From positions 186,001-250,000 of the forward strand of contig DATNEY010000057.1 in NCBI GenBank assembly GCA_035606665.1: a stretch of 64,000 nt of DNA. The letters are read 5' to 3'. Position 1 is the first letter of the stretch. Each line of letters begins with the position of its first letter. The notes beneath the pieces were generated by a model that ran no database searches, was not told where the DNA came from, and was given only the letters and a program-made list of their open reading frames with translations. Made by a program: the position numbers and the translations under genes. This document shows, one piece after another, positions 8,539 to 20,211 of the stretch. Origin of the DNA: DASUGC01 sp035606665 (GTDB lineage: Bacteria; Acidobacteriota; Vicinamibacteria; Vicinamibacterales; SCN-69-37).

Positions 8539-9497
8539 TGTCCGCTGTCGTTGTTGCCGCCGCTCTCAAGGAGCGACGATCATTCATTCTGACGTCGCAC
8601 GCGCGTCCGGACGGGGACGCGATCGGCTCCCAGATGGCGCTGGCTCTGGCGCTTCGCGCGATCGGGAAGACCGTGCGGATCGTCAACCGCGATCCGGTCC
8701 CGGCTCCCTACAAGCACTTTCCTTCCGTCGGCGACATCGAATTCGCGACCGAGGTCACGGGCCCCGCCGACGCGGTCGTGACGCTCGAGTGCAGCGACAT
8801 CACGCGCCCGGGCCTCAACGGTCTCGAGAAGTACTTCGTCATCAACATCGATCACCACCTCGGGAACGAAATGTACGGCGGCGTCAACTGGTTTGACGGG
8901 ACGGCGGCTTCCTGCACCGAGATGGTGGCCGACGTGATTGACGCGCTCGGCGTGCCCTGGACACTCGACATCGCGCAGCACCTGTACCTCGGTATCGCGA
9001 CAGACACGGGCGGCTTCCGGCACGGTCCCATCTCGGCACGCACCTTCGAGGCCTGCCGCCGCATCACGGACGCCGGGGTCGAGCCGGCGGCGCTCGCCAG
9101 GGAGATCTTCGACAGCTTCGGCATCGGCCGCGTGAAGCTGACGGGCGAGATGCTCTCGCACATGGAACTGCACCACGGCGGAACGCTTGCCGTGCTGGGG
9201 TTCGACGACGAGATCCTTGCGCGGTGCGGTGCCACGGTGGACGACACCGAGGGCCTCGTGAACCTCCCGCTCGGTGCGAACGAAATACTCGCCGTCGCGC
9301 TCTTCAAGTGCCAGGCGGACGGGACCTGCCGCGTGAGCCTGCGATCCAAGGCCGGCGTCGATGTCCGCGGCGTGGCCGCGCACTGGGGCGGCGGAGGCCA
9401 TCGCAACGCCGCGGGCGCCACGCTGTCCGGATCCTTTGATGCCTTGAAGGCCGCGGTCGTCACCGAGCTCGCCCGCGCCATCGACGCCGCGAAGTAA
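8538..9497 (+). CDS. nrnA: DHH/DHHA1 phosphoesterase (NrnA-type oligoribonuclease / pAp phosphatase)
   Basis: Manganese-dependent phosphoesterase that degrades nanoRNAs and, in NrnA, also 3'-phosphoadenosine 5'-phosphate. SHARPDGDAIGSQ supplies the first metal site, INIDHHLGNE is the DHH motif, and the DHHA1 domain ends with the GGGGHRNAAG substrate-binding loop (about 283-292). The length of 319 is normal. The start codon overlaps the rbfA stop (TAATG). Its place between rbfA and truB is a common arrangement. Confidence 0.92.
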   Translation: MSAVVVAAALKERRSFILTSHARPDGDAIGSQMALALALRAIGKTVRIVNRDPVPAPYKHFPSVGDIEFATEVTGPADAVVTLECSDITRPGLNGLEKYFVINIDHHLGNEMYGGVNWFDGTAASCTEMVADVIDALGVPWTLDIAQHLYLGIATDTGGFRHGPISARTFEACRRITDAGVEPAALAREIFDSFGIGRVKLTGEMLSHMELHHGGTLAVLGFDDEILARCGATVDDTEGLVNLPLGANEILAVALFKCQADGTCRVSLRSKAGVDVRGVAAHWGGGGHRNAAGATLSGSFDALKAAVVTELARAIDAAK

Positions 9498-9501
9498 GTC
9501 C

Positions 9502-10398
9502 TTGGACGGGGTCCTTCTCATCGACAAGCCTTCGGGCCCGACGTCGCATGACGTCGTCGCGCGAATCCGATCGGTCACCAGGGAACGGAGCGTCGGACAC
9601 ACAGGCACGCTGGACCCGCGCGCGACAGGCCTCCTGCCCCTTGTGCTCGGCCGGGCAACGCGGCTGGCGTCGGTGCTGACCGGCGGCGACAAGACGTACG
9701 AAGCCTCGATACGGCTCGGCGTGTCCACGACCACTGACGACGCCGACGGCATCGAAGTCGAACGTTTCGGCGGCAGTCTGCCGGACGAGTCACGGATTGA
9801 CGAAGCGCTCGCGAGATTCCGCGGCACATTCGATCAGACTCCGCCTGCCCACTCCGCCAAGAAGATCGGCGGCGAGAAAGCATACGATCTCGCCCGCCGT
9901 GACGTCGCGGTCGAGCTGAAGCCGGTGACCGTCACCGTGCGGCGCCTCGAGCGGCGCGCCTATGCTGATGGCGTTGTGTGGCTCGAGGTCACGGTGACGT
10001 CCGGGTTCTACGTGCGGGCGCTCGCGCGGGACCTCGGGCGGGCGCTGGGATGCGGCGGCCACCTCGATACGCTCCGCCGGACGCGGGCCGGACGCTTCGA
10101 CCTTGCGGGCGCGATTTCGCTCGCGGAGGCCGAACGGCTGGGACCAGGTGTCGAGACGCACCTCATCTCGCCCGCTGACGCACTCGATGGCCTGCCGGCG
10201 GTCACTGTGACAGAGGCCGGACTGAAGCGCGCGGTGCACGGAAATCCACTCGGACCGGAGCACCTCGAACGGCGATTCGTGCCGCCGCCGGGTTCATCGG
10301 AAGCCGGTCACGTGCGGGTCCTGGGCCCTGACGGCCGCCTAGTGGCCCTGGCCGGCAGCAGAGGCGGTCTTTTGCATCCGGCCGTGGTACTCGGCTAA
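9502..10398 (+). CDS. truB: tRNA pseudouridine-55 synthase
   Basis: Makes pseudouridine 55 in the T loop of tRNAs. The TTG at 9502 gives LDGVLLIDKPSGPTSHDVV, the usual N-terminus. The catalytic aspartate is D38 in GHTGTLDPRATGLLP. The C-terminal part is PUA-like (VRVLGPDGRLVALAG). At 298 residues it is normal for the family. It lies 4 bases after nrnA. Its 3' end overlaps the proposed rpsO promoter. Confidence 0.94.
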   Translation: MDGVLLIDKPSGPTSHDVVARIRSVTRERSVGHTGTLDPRATGLLPLVLGRATRLASVLTGGDKTYEASIRLGVSTTTDDADGIEVERFGGSLPDESRIDEALARFRGTFDQTPPAHSAKKIGGEKAYDLARRDVAVELKPVTVTVRRLERRAYADGVVWLEVTVTSGFYVRALARDLGRALGCGGHLDTLRRTRAGRFDLAGAISLAEAERLGPGVETHLISPADALDGLPAVTVTEAGLKRAVHGNPLGPEHLERRFVPPPGSSEAGHVRVLGPDGRLVALAGSRGGLLHPAVVLG

Positions 10399-10401
10399 CA
10401 T
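10372..10401 (+). promoter_or_regulatory. Candidate promoter for rpsO-pnp
   Basis: TTGCAT (10372-10377) and TAACAT (10396-10401) are separated by 18 bases, at the 3' end of truB. A short stem-loop (GCTGCTCC at 10411 with GGAGCGGC at 10424) lies in the would-be leader. S15 autoregulates through its leader in several bacteria, but I cannot match this leader to a known S15 fold. Confidence 0.4.
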
Positions 10402-10497
10402 CATTTCTTTGCTGCTCCCCTCTGGAGCGGCGTAGTACAACGGCGGTCTGGGCTGGCCTTCGCGGGCTGGAGCTGGGCCGTGCGTGGAGGGCACGAC

Positions 10498-10764
10498 GTG
10501 CTGACCAACGACCGTAAGACCGCAGTCATCGGCAATTTCCGCACACACGAATCGGACACAGGCTCCCCGGAAGTCCAGGTCGCGCTGCTCAGCGAGCGCA
10601 TCAGCTACCTGACCGAGCACTTCAAGACGCACGTGAAGGACCATCACTCACGCCGCGGCCTGCTGAAGCTCGTCCAGCAGCGCCGGCGCCTGCTCGACTA
10701 TCTGAAGCGGAAGGACGTCGATCGCTACGCCGAGCTCATCAAGAAACTCGGCATTCGTAAGTAA
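10498..10764 (+). CDS. rpsO: 30S ribosomal protein S15
   Basis: Primary 16S-binding protein of the platform. GTG 10498 is preferred over the upstream GTG at 10480 because GGAGG at 10486-10490 fits it and it gives the standard 88-residue protein starting MLTNDRKTAVI. The family signature TGSPEVQVALLSERISYL and the HHSRRGLLKLVQQRRRLLDYL helix are complete. It forms the classical rpsO-pnp pair with the next gene. Confidence 0.96.
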   Translation: MLTNDRKTAVIGNFRTHESDTGSPEVQVALLSERISYLTEHFKTHVKDHHSRRGLLKLVQQRRRLLDYLKRKDVDRYAELIKKLGIRK

Positions 10765-10775
10765 GAAATCCACCG

Positions 10776-12992
<2,217 letters not shown>

Positions 12993-13000
12993 ACTTGATG

Positions 13001-13017
13001 CGGGGGCTTTGCCCCCG
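13001..13017. repeat. GC stem-loop after pnp
   Basis: CGGGGGC TTT GCCCCCG is a perfect hairpin just after the pnp stop, without a T-tract. Read on the opposite strand it resembles the 3' hairpin of the dispersed intra-operon repeat and is followed by GAGTGAGCG-like words, so it may be a decayed relative. Confidence 0.4.
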
Positions 13018-13070
13018 GATCCCGACACGCTCACTCGTCGTGCTCGCTCGCTTCCGTGCCGGCTGTCGCG

Positions 13071-13100
13071 CCCTGAACCCGGAACCCTGCACCCTGAACC
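13071..13100. repeat. Heptamer array (CCCTGAA type) before the cupredoxin gene
   Basis: Four 7-base units: CCCTGAA, CCCGGAA, CCCTGCA, CCCTGAA. Single-armed. The same word type recurs at 51771-51799. Confidence 0.65.
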
Positions 13101-13108
13101 GCTCTGCT

Positions 13109-13507
13109 ATGCTGGCAGACGTGCGTATTTCCTGGCCTGCCTCGGGAATCGCTGTGCTGTTGTCCGCCCTCGTTCTGACGGGGGCGGGTCTCGTCGCCCA
13201 GAGCAAGCGGGACGTGAACGTCACGGCCCGCAGGTACGCATTCACGGTGTCGGACTCGAACGCCGCTGAGATTCGCGTGCAGCAGGACGACCTCGTCAAC
13301 ATCACGTTCGCCGCCACCGACATTGCCCACAGCTTCACGATCAGCGACGAGCACTACCGAATCGACCGACGCGCCGAGCCCGGCAAACCCGTCTCGTTCC
13401 GCTTCCGCGCGGACAAGCCCGGTCAGTTCGAGATCCACTGCATTCTGACCATCGACGAACGCTGCCAGCGCGAAATGCACGCCAAATTGATAGTTGTCGG
13501 CAAGTAG
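13109..13507 (+). CDS. Secreted cupredoxin-like protein
   Basis: About 132 residues from ATG 13109 (GTG 13121 is also possible; the longer frame from 12995 runs through repeat DNA and is not credible). A signal peptide or single N-terminal membrane helix (GIAVLLSALVLTGAGLVA) is followed by one beta-sandwich domain. It has a possible copper His in DIAHSFTIS, a Cys in FEIHC and a C-x3-M pair in RCQREMH near the end. This resembles the cytochrome oxidase subunit II and blue-copper fold, but the Cys spacing does not match CuA (C-x3-C) or plastocyanin (C-x2-H-x4-M). Copper binding is therefore unproven. Confidence 0.6.
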   Translation: MLADVRISWPASGIAVLLSALVLTGAGLVAQSKRDVNVTARRYAFTVSDSNAAEIRVQQDDLVNITFAATDIAHSFTISDEHYRIDRRAEPGKPVSFRFRADKPGQFEIHCILTIDERCQREMHAKLIVVGK

Positions 13508-13541
13508 CGACAAGTCGAGACCGATGTCTCGATCCATTTGA

Positions 13542-14654
13542 TCATCGATACGCGGTCTTGTCGTACTGGTCCGCCGTCGCCAATCGCTCGGCGACCGACG
13601 GGTGACGGTGAAACAGCCATCGCGTGATCCGCGAGGGGCTCTCCTCGGCGAGGTGTTGCGAGGCGAGCCGGCGCAGGGCCGTTCTGAAGGCGTCGGCGCT
13701 GCCGGTGAGACGTAGCGCGAAGTCGTCGGCGCGGCGTTCCTGACCGCGCGAGACGGCGTGACGAACGGGCGCTGAAGCCGTCCACACGAGTGCCACCACC
13801 AGCGCCACGAATGGCAGCACCGCATGGCTGCCGATTGGCGGGAGCGCGAGCGGCGCGGCCAGCAGCGAAACCATCCGGTCGGCCACGAAGAAACTCGCAA
13901 TCAGCAACGCGGTGTCCAGGGCCAGCGTGTACCAGAGGTCCCGGTGTGCGTGGTGCGCAAACTCGTGAGCCACGACGAAGGCGACTTCTTCGTCGCTCCA
14001 GTCCCGAATCAGATCCGCCGCAATGAACACGCGGCGTCCGGAACCGCCGCCGGCCACCAGCGCGGCTCCCGTGGCCGCGGACCCGGCAGGCAGTTCGTCG
14101 ATGGAGTGAATGGGCACGTGAATGCGGCGTGACAGCGCGCCCAGCCGTTCGACCAATGCCGGCCGCGTGACCGGACGCGCGCCGGACAGGCGCGCGAGAA
14201 GACCCGGCAGCGAGTGCATGAGAACGACAAGGGCCGTGGCAACGAGGATGCCCGCCGTGAGCCACCAGGTCGTTCCAGAGACGAATGCCGCGAACTGAAT
14301 CGAGACCGCCACCGCAAGCACCGCGGGAAACGCGACCACGAGGCCGACGGCCGCACCCGAGAGCATGGGGCCGCCGCGAAGCCCATCCCCCGCACGTACC
14401 GGTCCGGACACCAGAAGCGCAGGCAGCGTGGCGGCTTCCCAGCCCGACACCACGACGGCGACGAACAGCACGAGGCCGGCGGCGGGCGCCAGAAGGCCCG
14501 GCAGCCCTGCCGTGACTCCATCCGCCCACTCAGCCAAGCTCCGGCCCGCCGGCGTGAGGGCCAAAACGGCGAGCAGGACGATTCCACCGGCGGCGGCGAC
14601 AGTCTGTCCGCGGCGGCGCAGCCGCTGGTGGCGGGCCGCCCTGGACTCGTTCAT
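13542..14654 (-). CDS. Membrane-bound M48 family zinc metalloprotease
   Basis: HtpX/Ste24-like membrane protease, 370 residues. Four or more hydrophobic segments (about 20-38, 52-70, 98-125, 130-148) precede the catalytic domain with HEFAH (H230, E231, H234). A third ligand is likely the Glu of GQERRADDFAL. Two further hydrophobic stretches follow the HExxH. The start lies at the end of dispersed repeat copy 3, 4 bases from its hairpin. It is downstream of smc on the same strand. The substrate is unknown; housekeeping proteolysis of membrane proteins is the usual role. Confidence 0.85.
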   Translation of the reverse strand: MNESRAARHQRLRRRGQTVAAAGGIVLLAVLALTPAGRSLAEWADGVTAGLPGLLAPAAGLVLFVAVVVSGWEAATLPALLVSGPVRAGDGLRGGPMLSGAAVGLVVAFPAVLAVAVSIQFAAFVSGTTWWLTAGILVATALVVLMHSLPGLLARLSGARPVTRPALVERLGALSRRIHVPIHSIDELPAGSAATGAALVAGGGSGRRVFIAADLIRDWSDEEVAFVVAHEFAHHAHRDLWYTLALDTALLIASFFVADRMVSLLAAPLALPPIGSHAVLPFVALVVALVWTASAPVRHAVSRGQERRADDFALRLTGSADAFRTALRRLASQHLAEESPSRITRWLFHRHPSVAERLATADQYDKTAYR

Positions 14655-14657
14655 TGA

Positions 14658-14754
14658 CTGGGGGACTTCGTCCCCCAGCCCCCCTCGCGCCGTCGCGCGC
14701 GGGGGCCCCTTCGCCCCGCTCCGCTCCGGCGGCTCACGCGCGCGGCTCGTTCGC
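14658..14754 (-). repeat. Dispersed intra-operon repeat, copy 3
   Basis: Reverse-strand copy filling the smc-to-M48 gap. Read on the minus strand it has GAGCCGCCGGAGCGGAGCGG, then the GACGGCG block, and ends in CTGGGGGAC GAA GTCCCCCAG, 3 bases before the M48 ATG. The second pair of the stem is T-A here where copy 1 has C-G, so the pairing is kept. Confidence 0.75.
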
Positions 14755-14765
14755 AGGGCATGCGT

Positions 14766-17700
14766 CTAGTTGAGCTGGACTGAGATCAGTTTCGAGACGC
14801 CTGGCTCTTCCATGGTGACGCCGTAGAGCCTGTCGGCGATCTCCATCGTCTTGCGGTTGTGCGTGATCAGGATGAACTGCGTGTTCGTCTGCAGGCCCTG
14901 CAGCATTTCCACGAAGCGACCGATGTTCGCGTCGTCGAGCGGTGCGTCGATTTCGTCGAGCAGGCAGAACGGGCTCGGCCGGTACTTGAAGATCGCGAAC
15001 ATCAGCGCCATGGCCGTGAGCGCCTTCTCGCCGCCGGAGAGCAGCTGCACGTTCTGCAGCCGCTTGCCGGGCGGCTGCGCGATGATGTCGATGCCGCTCT
15101 CTTGATCGTTTTCGAGATCGATCAGATGCAGGCCGGCGCGGCCGCCGCCGAAGAGCGTCGTGAACGTCTTCTCGAAATGCTCGTTGATGACGCGGAACGC
15201 CTCTTCGAACCGCTCCTGCGTTGTCTTGTCGATCTTGCGGATGGCCTCGCCTGTGAGCGCGATTGAATCGAGCAGATCCTTGCGCTGCGTCGTCAGGAAG
15301 GTGTGGCGGGATTCGAGCTCGTCGAACTGCTCGATCGCCATCATGTTGACCGGGCCGAGCCTGTCGATCTTCTTCTTCAGGTCCGTAATGACGTCCTCAG
15401 GCGTCGTGAGGCGCGGCTCCACCTCGGACTGCGCCGGCGCGGCGCCTGCTTCCAGCGCCGCATCCGTCTCGTCTTCGCCCTCGTCACCGTCGTCAGGCAT
15501 GGACGCAGCCGCAAGACGCCGGCTGGGCGACGCCAGCTCCCCGGCATCCTCCATGCGCGCCACTTCCTCGACGACCTGATCGATCGCGATGCCAATCGTC
15601 TCGAGGCACAACTCCGCCAGGTGGGTGAGGTCGGACATTGCCGATGTGCGCGCGACCTCCGCCTTCAACACGTCGGCGCGAACGCCCTCGAGCACGTGGC
15701 GGGCGGACCGGATCCGCTGGTCGGCGGCCGAGAACTCCGCCCGCAGGTTCACGACCTGCTCGTCGAGACCGCGCATGTTCGCGCGCATCGTTTCGATCGC
15801 CGTGACGTCTTCGTTCAGCAGCTGTTCGGTGTCGCGAATCGACTGTTCGAGTTCGTCGCGCCGAACGCGGGTCCGCTCGATGTCGTCGCGGCGCTGGCCG
15901 ATGCGGGTCTGAAGATCGCTCGCGGACTCTTCGAGCCGGGCGATTTCCGTGCGCAGGGCGTTCAGGCGCTCGCTGTGCGTCGCCTGCGCCGTCCGCGCGT
16001 CGCTCGCCAGCCGTAGCCTGGCTTCGGCTTCCTCCCGCGCGGTCTGCAGGCTGGCTGCCACACCAGACAGACGGCCCTCGGCGTCGCGCTGCTGCGTTTC
16101 CTGCAGCGCGATCGCGGCAATCGACTCGTCCCGCCGGGATTCCGCTCCGCGGACTTCCTCTTCAGCACGCCCAAGATCGGATCGAACCATTTCGAGCCGG
16201 CGGGACGCGCGGGCCTGTTCGTCCGCGATGCGGCGGACGTCGGACTCCAGCGAGACGATCGTCTTTCCGCGATCGTGATGGCTCTCGACGAGTTCGTTCA
16301 GTGCCGTCTCGGCGGCCGGAATCGCGAGCGCCAGGGCGCCGTCTTCCGACTTGAGCGCCTCGACTTCCTGCCTGGCGGCTTCGGCCTTGTCGCGCAGGGA
16401 CTGGATCTCCGCGCGGGTCTCCAGGATGCCGCGCGCGTCGCGCCGCGACCCGCCCTCAACCAGGCCCGCGCGGCGCAACACTTCGCCGGACGTCGTCGCA
16501 ACCGGCACGTTCGTCGAACGCGCAAGCAGGGCCGCGGCCTCGAGCGAGTCGGCAATCAGCGCCGATCCAATCAGGCGCTCGATGGCCTGGCGGTGGGGAC
16601 CGGTGGCGCGCACCACGTCGGCAAGCGATCGCGTGCCGCCAGGCACGACGAGCGGAGCCGGAGCCGGTGCGGCAGCCGCTTCTTCGAGCACCACGAAGCC
16701 ACAGCGGCCGGCATCGCGATCGGAAAGAAGCGCGAGCGCGGCCTGGACTTCGGCCGTTCGTTCAACGACGACGTGCTGCAGGAGGTCGCCGAGAAGCGCA
16801 TCGACGGCCCGTTCGTACGGACGTTCGACGTTCAGATGGTCGGCAACGGCTCCATGCGCCCGAATATGCGCGCTGCCCTCTCCAAGCAGCAGTTTTGCGG
16901 CGTCGCCGAACGACGCGCGGCTGGCGTCGAGTTCCTCGAGGGACTGCAGGCGCGCCGCAAGAGAGGCCGCTTCACTTCCACGTTCGTTCAGCGCCTGTCC
17001 GACGCGTTCCCGGTTCGAACGCAGATCGGCCAGTTTGGTTTCGGCGTGCTGTCGATCGCGCGCGAGAGACTCGAGTGCCGACCTGGCCGAAGCCAGCTCA
17101 CGCTCGGCCGCGGCAAGCCCGTCGCGAAGCCGTGCTCTTTCTGCGTCGAGCTCGCGGCTTTCCAGATCGAAGCGCTCGCGTTCAGCCGCGACGCGATTCA
17201 TCACCGCGGCGGCGTTGTCGCGCGCCTGCATCAGCGCGGCCAGCGTGGACGCGGCGGCGAGGACGGACGCGCGCGTCGTGTCCGAGTCCTGCTCGATACG
17301 CTGCACGGCCGATTGACTCTCGCTGTAGGCGCTCTCGCGCAAGGCCAGCTCGGCGGCGGCGTTGTCCAGGGCCTCCTGTGCCCGGGCGGCGGCGCCACGT
17401 TGTGTCTCGATGGCCGCGCGCGCGGGCTCGCGGCGCGTTTCGAGGTCGGTGACCTCGGCAGCGAAAGACGCGGCCTGTTCCGCCAGCGTCGCGATCTGCT
17501 GCTTGTCGAACTGCACCTGCTGCTGGCGGCGGCCGAAATCGAGCTCGCGCGCGTGCGCTTCCTCGCGCGCGGTCGTGGCGCCGGACTCCGCCTGCGTGAG
17601 ATTGAGCCGGACCGTCTCGAGCGCGACTTCGAGCTCCGCGACGTGCGCCGCGGCGCCCGCCTCTCTCGCTCGCCGATCGGTCAGCTGCATGTCGGCTTCG

Positions 17701-18476
17701 TCAACCTGCCGGGCGAGCGATGCATGCCGGTGCGCGAGGTGCACCTGCTCCCAGCGGCGCAGCTCCTCGCGTAGGCGCTTGTACCGCCGTGCCCGTGCCG
17801 CCTGCCGCTTCAGCGCGGCGCGCTGCTTCTCTACTTCAAAGATGATGTCGTCGACGCGCGTCAGGTTCTGCTGCGCCGCCTCGAGCTTGAGCTCGGCTGC
17901 ACGCCTGCGTGCCTTGTACTTCGTCACGCCCGCGGCTTCCTCGATCAACGCGCGTCGCTCGGTGGGACGCGAGGACAGGATCTGGCCGATCTTGCCCTGT
18001 TCGATCACGGCGTACGCTTTCACGCCGAGGCCGGAGTCCATGAGCAAATCGTGGATGTCGCGCAGCCGGCACACTTCACCGTCGATCAGGTACTCGCTCT
18101 CGCCCGATCGATAGAGGCGGCGTCCGATTTCGACGTCACGCGTGACGAGTGGCAACTCGTCGAGCAGCACCGTGGCTGGGTCCGCCGGAATCTCTACCGG
18201 CAGCGCGGCCCGGGCGACATCGGTAAGCTTCAGCCTGACTTCCGCGGTCGCGGTCGGCTTGCGGGCGTCGCTGCCACTGAAGATGACGTCTTCCATCCGC
18301 TCGCCGCGCAGACTCTTCGCGCTCTGCTCGCCGAGCACCCACGTGATGGCGTCGACGACGTTGCTCTTGCCGCAGCCGTTGGGACCGACGATGGCGGTGA
18401 CGCCGACGTCGAAACCGAGCTCGGCCCGGTCGGGGAAACTCTTGAATCCGTTGATGTGAAGTTTGGAAAGTCGCAT
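14766..18476 (-). CDS. smc: Chromosome segregation protein SMC
   Basis: Condensin ATPase that organises and segregates the chromosome. The 1236 residues have the N-terminal head with Walker A GPNGCGKSNVVDAI (about 32-45), two long coiled coils, a hinge in the middle (about 510-660), and the C-terminal head with the ABC signature LLSGGEKALTAMAL and Walker B FCLLDEIDAPLDD. An acidic stretch rich in Asp and Glu (about 985-1010) interrupts the second coil. The length is typical. ScpA and ScpB are not in the window. Confidence 0.96.
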   Translation of the reverse strand: MRLSKLHINGFKSFPDRAELGFDVGVTAIVGPNGCGKSNVVDAITWVLGEQSAKSLRGERMEDVIFSGSDARKPTATAEVRLKLTDVARAALPVEIPADPATVLLDELPLVTRDVEIGRRLYRSGESEYLIDGEVCRLRDIHDLLMDSGLGVKAYAVIEQGKIGQILSSRPTERRALIEEAAGVTKYKARRRAAELKLEAAQQNLTRVDDIIFEVEKQRAALKRQAARARRYKRLREELRRWEQVHLAHRHASLARQVDEADMQLTDRRAREAGAAAHVAELEVALETVRLNLTQAESGATTAREEAHARELDFGRRQQQVQFDKQQIATLAEQAASFAAEVTDLETRREPARAAIETQRGAAARAQEALDNAAAELALRESAYSESQSAVQRIEQDSDTTRASVLAAASTLAALMQARDNAAAVMNRVAAERERFDLESRELDAERARLRDGLAAAERELASARSALESLARDRQHAETKLADLRSNRERVGQALNERGSEAASLAARLQSLEELDASRASFGDAAKLLLGEGSAHIRAHGAVADHLNVERPYERAVDALLGDLLQHVVVERTAEVQAALALLSDRDAGRCGFVVLEEAAAAPAPAPLVVPGGTRSLADVVRATGPHRQAIERLIGSALIADSLEAAALLARSTNVPVATTSGEVLRRAGLVEGGSRRDARGILETRAEIQSLRDKAEAARQEVEALKSEDGALALAIPAAETALNELVESHHDRGKTIVSLESDVRRIADEQARASRRLEMVRSDLGRAEEEVRGAESRRDESIAAIALQETQQRDAEGRLSGVAASLQTAREEAEARLRLASDARTAQATHSERLNALRTEIARLEESASDLQTRIGQRRDDIERTRVRRDELEQSIRDTEQLLNEDVTAIETMRANMRGLDEQVVNLRAEFSAADQRIRSARHVLEGVRADVLKAEVARTSAMSDLTHLAELCLETIGIAIDQVVEEVARMEDAGELASPSRRLAAASMPDDGDEGEDETDAALEAGAAPAQSEVEPRLTTPEDVITDLKKKIDRLGPVNMMAIEQFDELESRHTFLTTQRKDLLDSIALTGEAIRKIDKTTQERFEEAFRVINEHFEKTFTTLFGGGRAGLHLIDLENDQESGIDIIAQPPGKRLQNVQLLSGGEKALTAMALMFAIFKYRPSPFCLLDEIDAPLDDANIGRFVEMLQGLQTNTQFILITHNRKTMEIADRLYGVTMEEPGVSKLISVQLN

Positions 18477-18570
18477 TCGTTAGACCGAAGCCATGGCGAA
18501 ACCGGTCGCCGGGCAGTCTAACAAGCGCTTTTCGTTGGGGCAAGCCGAAACCTGCCCCCTAGATGTTGGG

Positions 18571-20211
18571 CTACCTGTCCGTCCGCTTCATCGCCAGCAG
18601 CTGTTTGGCCCCTTCGAAGTACCCGAGGGCGGTCTGGACCTGCGGATCGATGCTCGAAAGGTTGCGCCTCGCCTCCTCAATGCCGAACAGGTCGGCATCG
18701 ACCTCGAACCTGATCATGGCCTTGATGAAGGCGACGTCGTTCTTGAATGCGGCCTCGTCGATGCGTACGCGCTCGGACGCTACGAACTGCTTGAATTCGT
18801 CGACGATCGCGTCGGTGACCTGCCACCCGGGCGCGACCTTGTGAGCGGCGGCGGACTTCGCGGCGGGGCGCTTGTCCCCTTCCTTCGTGAATCGCTCCGC
18901 GAAGCTGATGAACGCGCCACGATCCCGCAGCATCCGAGAGAAACGTGACGGATTGAAGCCCTCGACCGGGCCCGGCACGAAGTGATCGGGCTCGATGCCG
19001 CCTCCGCTGTACACCTTGCGGCCGGCATCGGTGTATTTCAGGTCGACGGCGGCGTGCTCGCGCGACGGCGTCTGGTCGCGGTACGAGTATGTGAGGTACT
19101 CGTCGAACGAGCCGTCCCACGGCCGCTGAATCATGCGCTGGCTCGGCGTGTAGTACCGCCCGGTGGTGAGCGCGAGGCCTGCGTTCGAGCTGATCGTGTA
19201 CACCCCCTGCACCAGGGCCTTGCCGAACGTCGTCTCGCCCACGAGGAGCGCGCGGTCGTGATCCTGCATCGCCCCTGAAACGATTTCCGCCGCGCTGGCG
19301 CTGTTGCGGTTGGTCATGACGATCATCGGGACGTCAGTAAAGCCGCCCTCGACCTCGGTGCGGTACTCGTGATCCGAGTTGGGGATGCGTCCCTTGGTCT
19401 GCACGACCATCTGACCGCGCTTGAGGAACCGGCTGGACACGGCGATCGCCTGATCGAGCGGGCCGCCGGGGTTGTCGCGCAGATCGAGCATCAACCGCTG
19501 CATGCCGGCAACCTTGAGCTTCTTCAGAGCCTCACCCAACTCCTCGTCGGTCGTCTCCGAGAAGTCCTGCAGCCGCGCGTATCCGGTCCCGGGGGCAATC
19601 ATGAACGCCGTCGTGACTGTGCTCATGTTGATTTGATCGCGTTCGACGGTGAGATCGATCAGAGTGTCAACGCCGGGACGACGGATGGAAATCTCGACCG
19701 TCGTCCCCTTCGGTCCGCGAACGCGCTTGACGACTTCTTCGGTCCCCCAGCCCTTTGTATCTTCCCAGGCGATCGTGCGCGGCGTCTTGCCCGGAACTGG
19801 TTGGCCCACGCGCGCGATGACGTCGTTGCGCCGGATACCCGCGCGGTACGCGGGCGAACCCTCGAACAGTTTCGTCACCGTGATCTGTCCGTCGAGCGAA
19901 AGGATGCTGATTCCGATGCCGGGATAGCGCCCGGACATCTGCTCCCGCTGCCGCTCGTACTGCTTTGGTTCGAGAAAGCTCGAATGCGGATCGAGCGTCC
20001 TGAGCATGCCGTCGATGGATCCGTAGACGAGCCTGGAGCTCTCCACCGGCTCGACATACTCGCGTTCGATCGCGGAAAGCGCGCTCGTGTACATGCGGAG
20101 CCTGTCGTCGATGCGGTCCGTCGCCGCGTGCGAGGTTGCCCCAACGAGGCCGCCTGCGAGCGTTGACAGCACGACCACTCCGGCCGCCGCTGGTATCCCC
20201 TTGGTCCGCAT
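18571..20211 (-). CDS. S41 family carboxyl-terminal processing protease
   Basis: Periplasmic or exported serine protease of the CtpA/Prc group, 546 residues. ATG 20211 is chosen over the longer frame because GGAG lies 5 bases upstream and the codon overlaps the tatC stop (TAATG). A signal peptide (GIPAAAGVVVLSTLAGGLVGA) is followed by a helical region and a PDZ domain (about 85-170). The peptidase core then carries the catalytic Ser in NRNSASAAEIVSGA and Lys in GETTFGKALVQ. The C-terminal 120 residues are specific. It is co-transcribed with tatA and tatC. Confidence 0.9.
   Translation of the reverse strand: MRTKGIPAAAGVVVLSTLAGGLVGATSHAATDRIDDRLRMYTSALSAIEREYVEPVESSRLVYGSIDGMLRTLDPHSSFLEPKQYERQREQMSGRYPGIGISILSLDGQITVTKLFEGSPAYRAGIRRNDVIARVGQPVPGKTPRTIAWEDTKGWGTEEVVKRVRGPKGTTVEISIRRPGVDTLIDLTVERDQINMSTVTTAFMIAPGTGYARLQDFSETTDEELGEALKKLKVAGMQRLMLDLRDNPGGPLDQAIAVSSRFLKRGQMVVQTKGRIPNSDHEYRTEVEGGFTDVPMIVMTNRNSASAAEIVSGAMQDHDRALLVGETTFGKALVQGVYTISSNAGLALTTGRYYTPSQRMIQRPWDGSFDEYLTYSYRDQTPSREHAAVDLKYTDAGRKVYSGGGIEPDHFVPGPVEGFNPSRFSRMLRDRGAFISFAERFTKEGDKRPAAKSAAAHKVAPGWQVTDAIVDEFKQFVASERVRIDEAAFKNDVAFIKAMIRFEVDADLFGIEEARRNLSSIDPQVQTALGYFEGAKQLLAMKRTDR

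Noticed and set aside
8580..9827. Open frame of 415 codons on the minus strand
   Set aside because: Antisense to nrnA and truB, both of which are clear genes.
16275..17774. Open frame of 499 codons on the + strand
   Set aside because: Antisense to smc. Composition follows the wobble pattern of the smc codons and no family pattern is seen in the translation; a GC-rich shadow frame.
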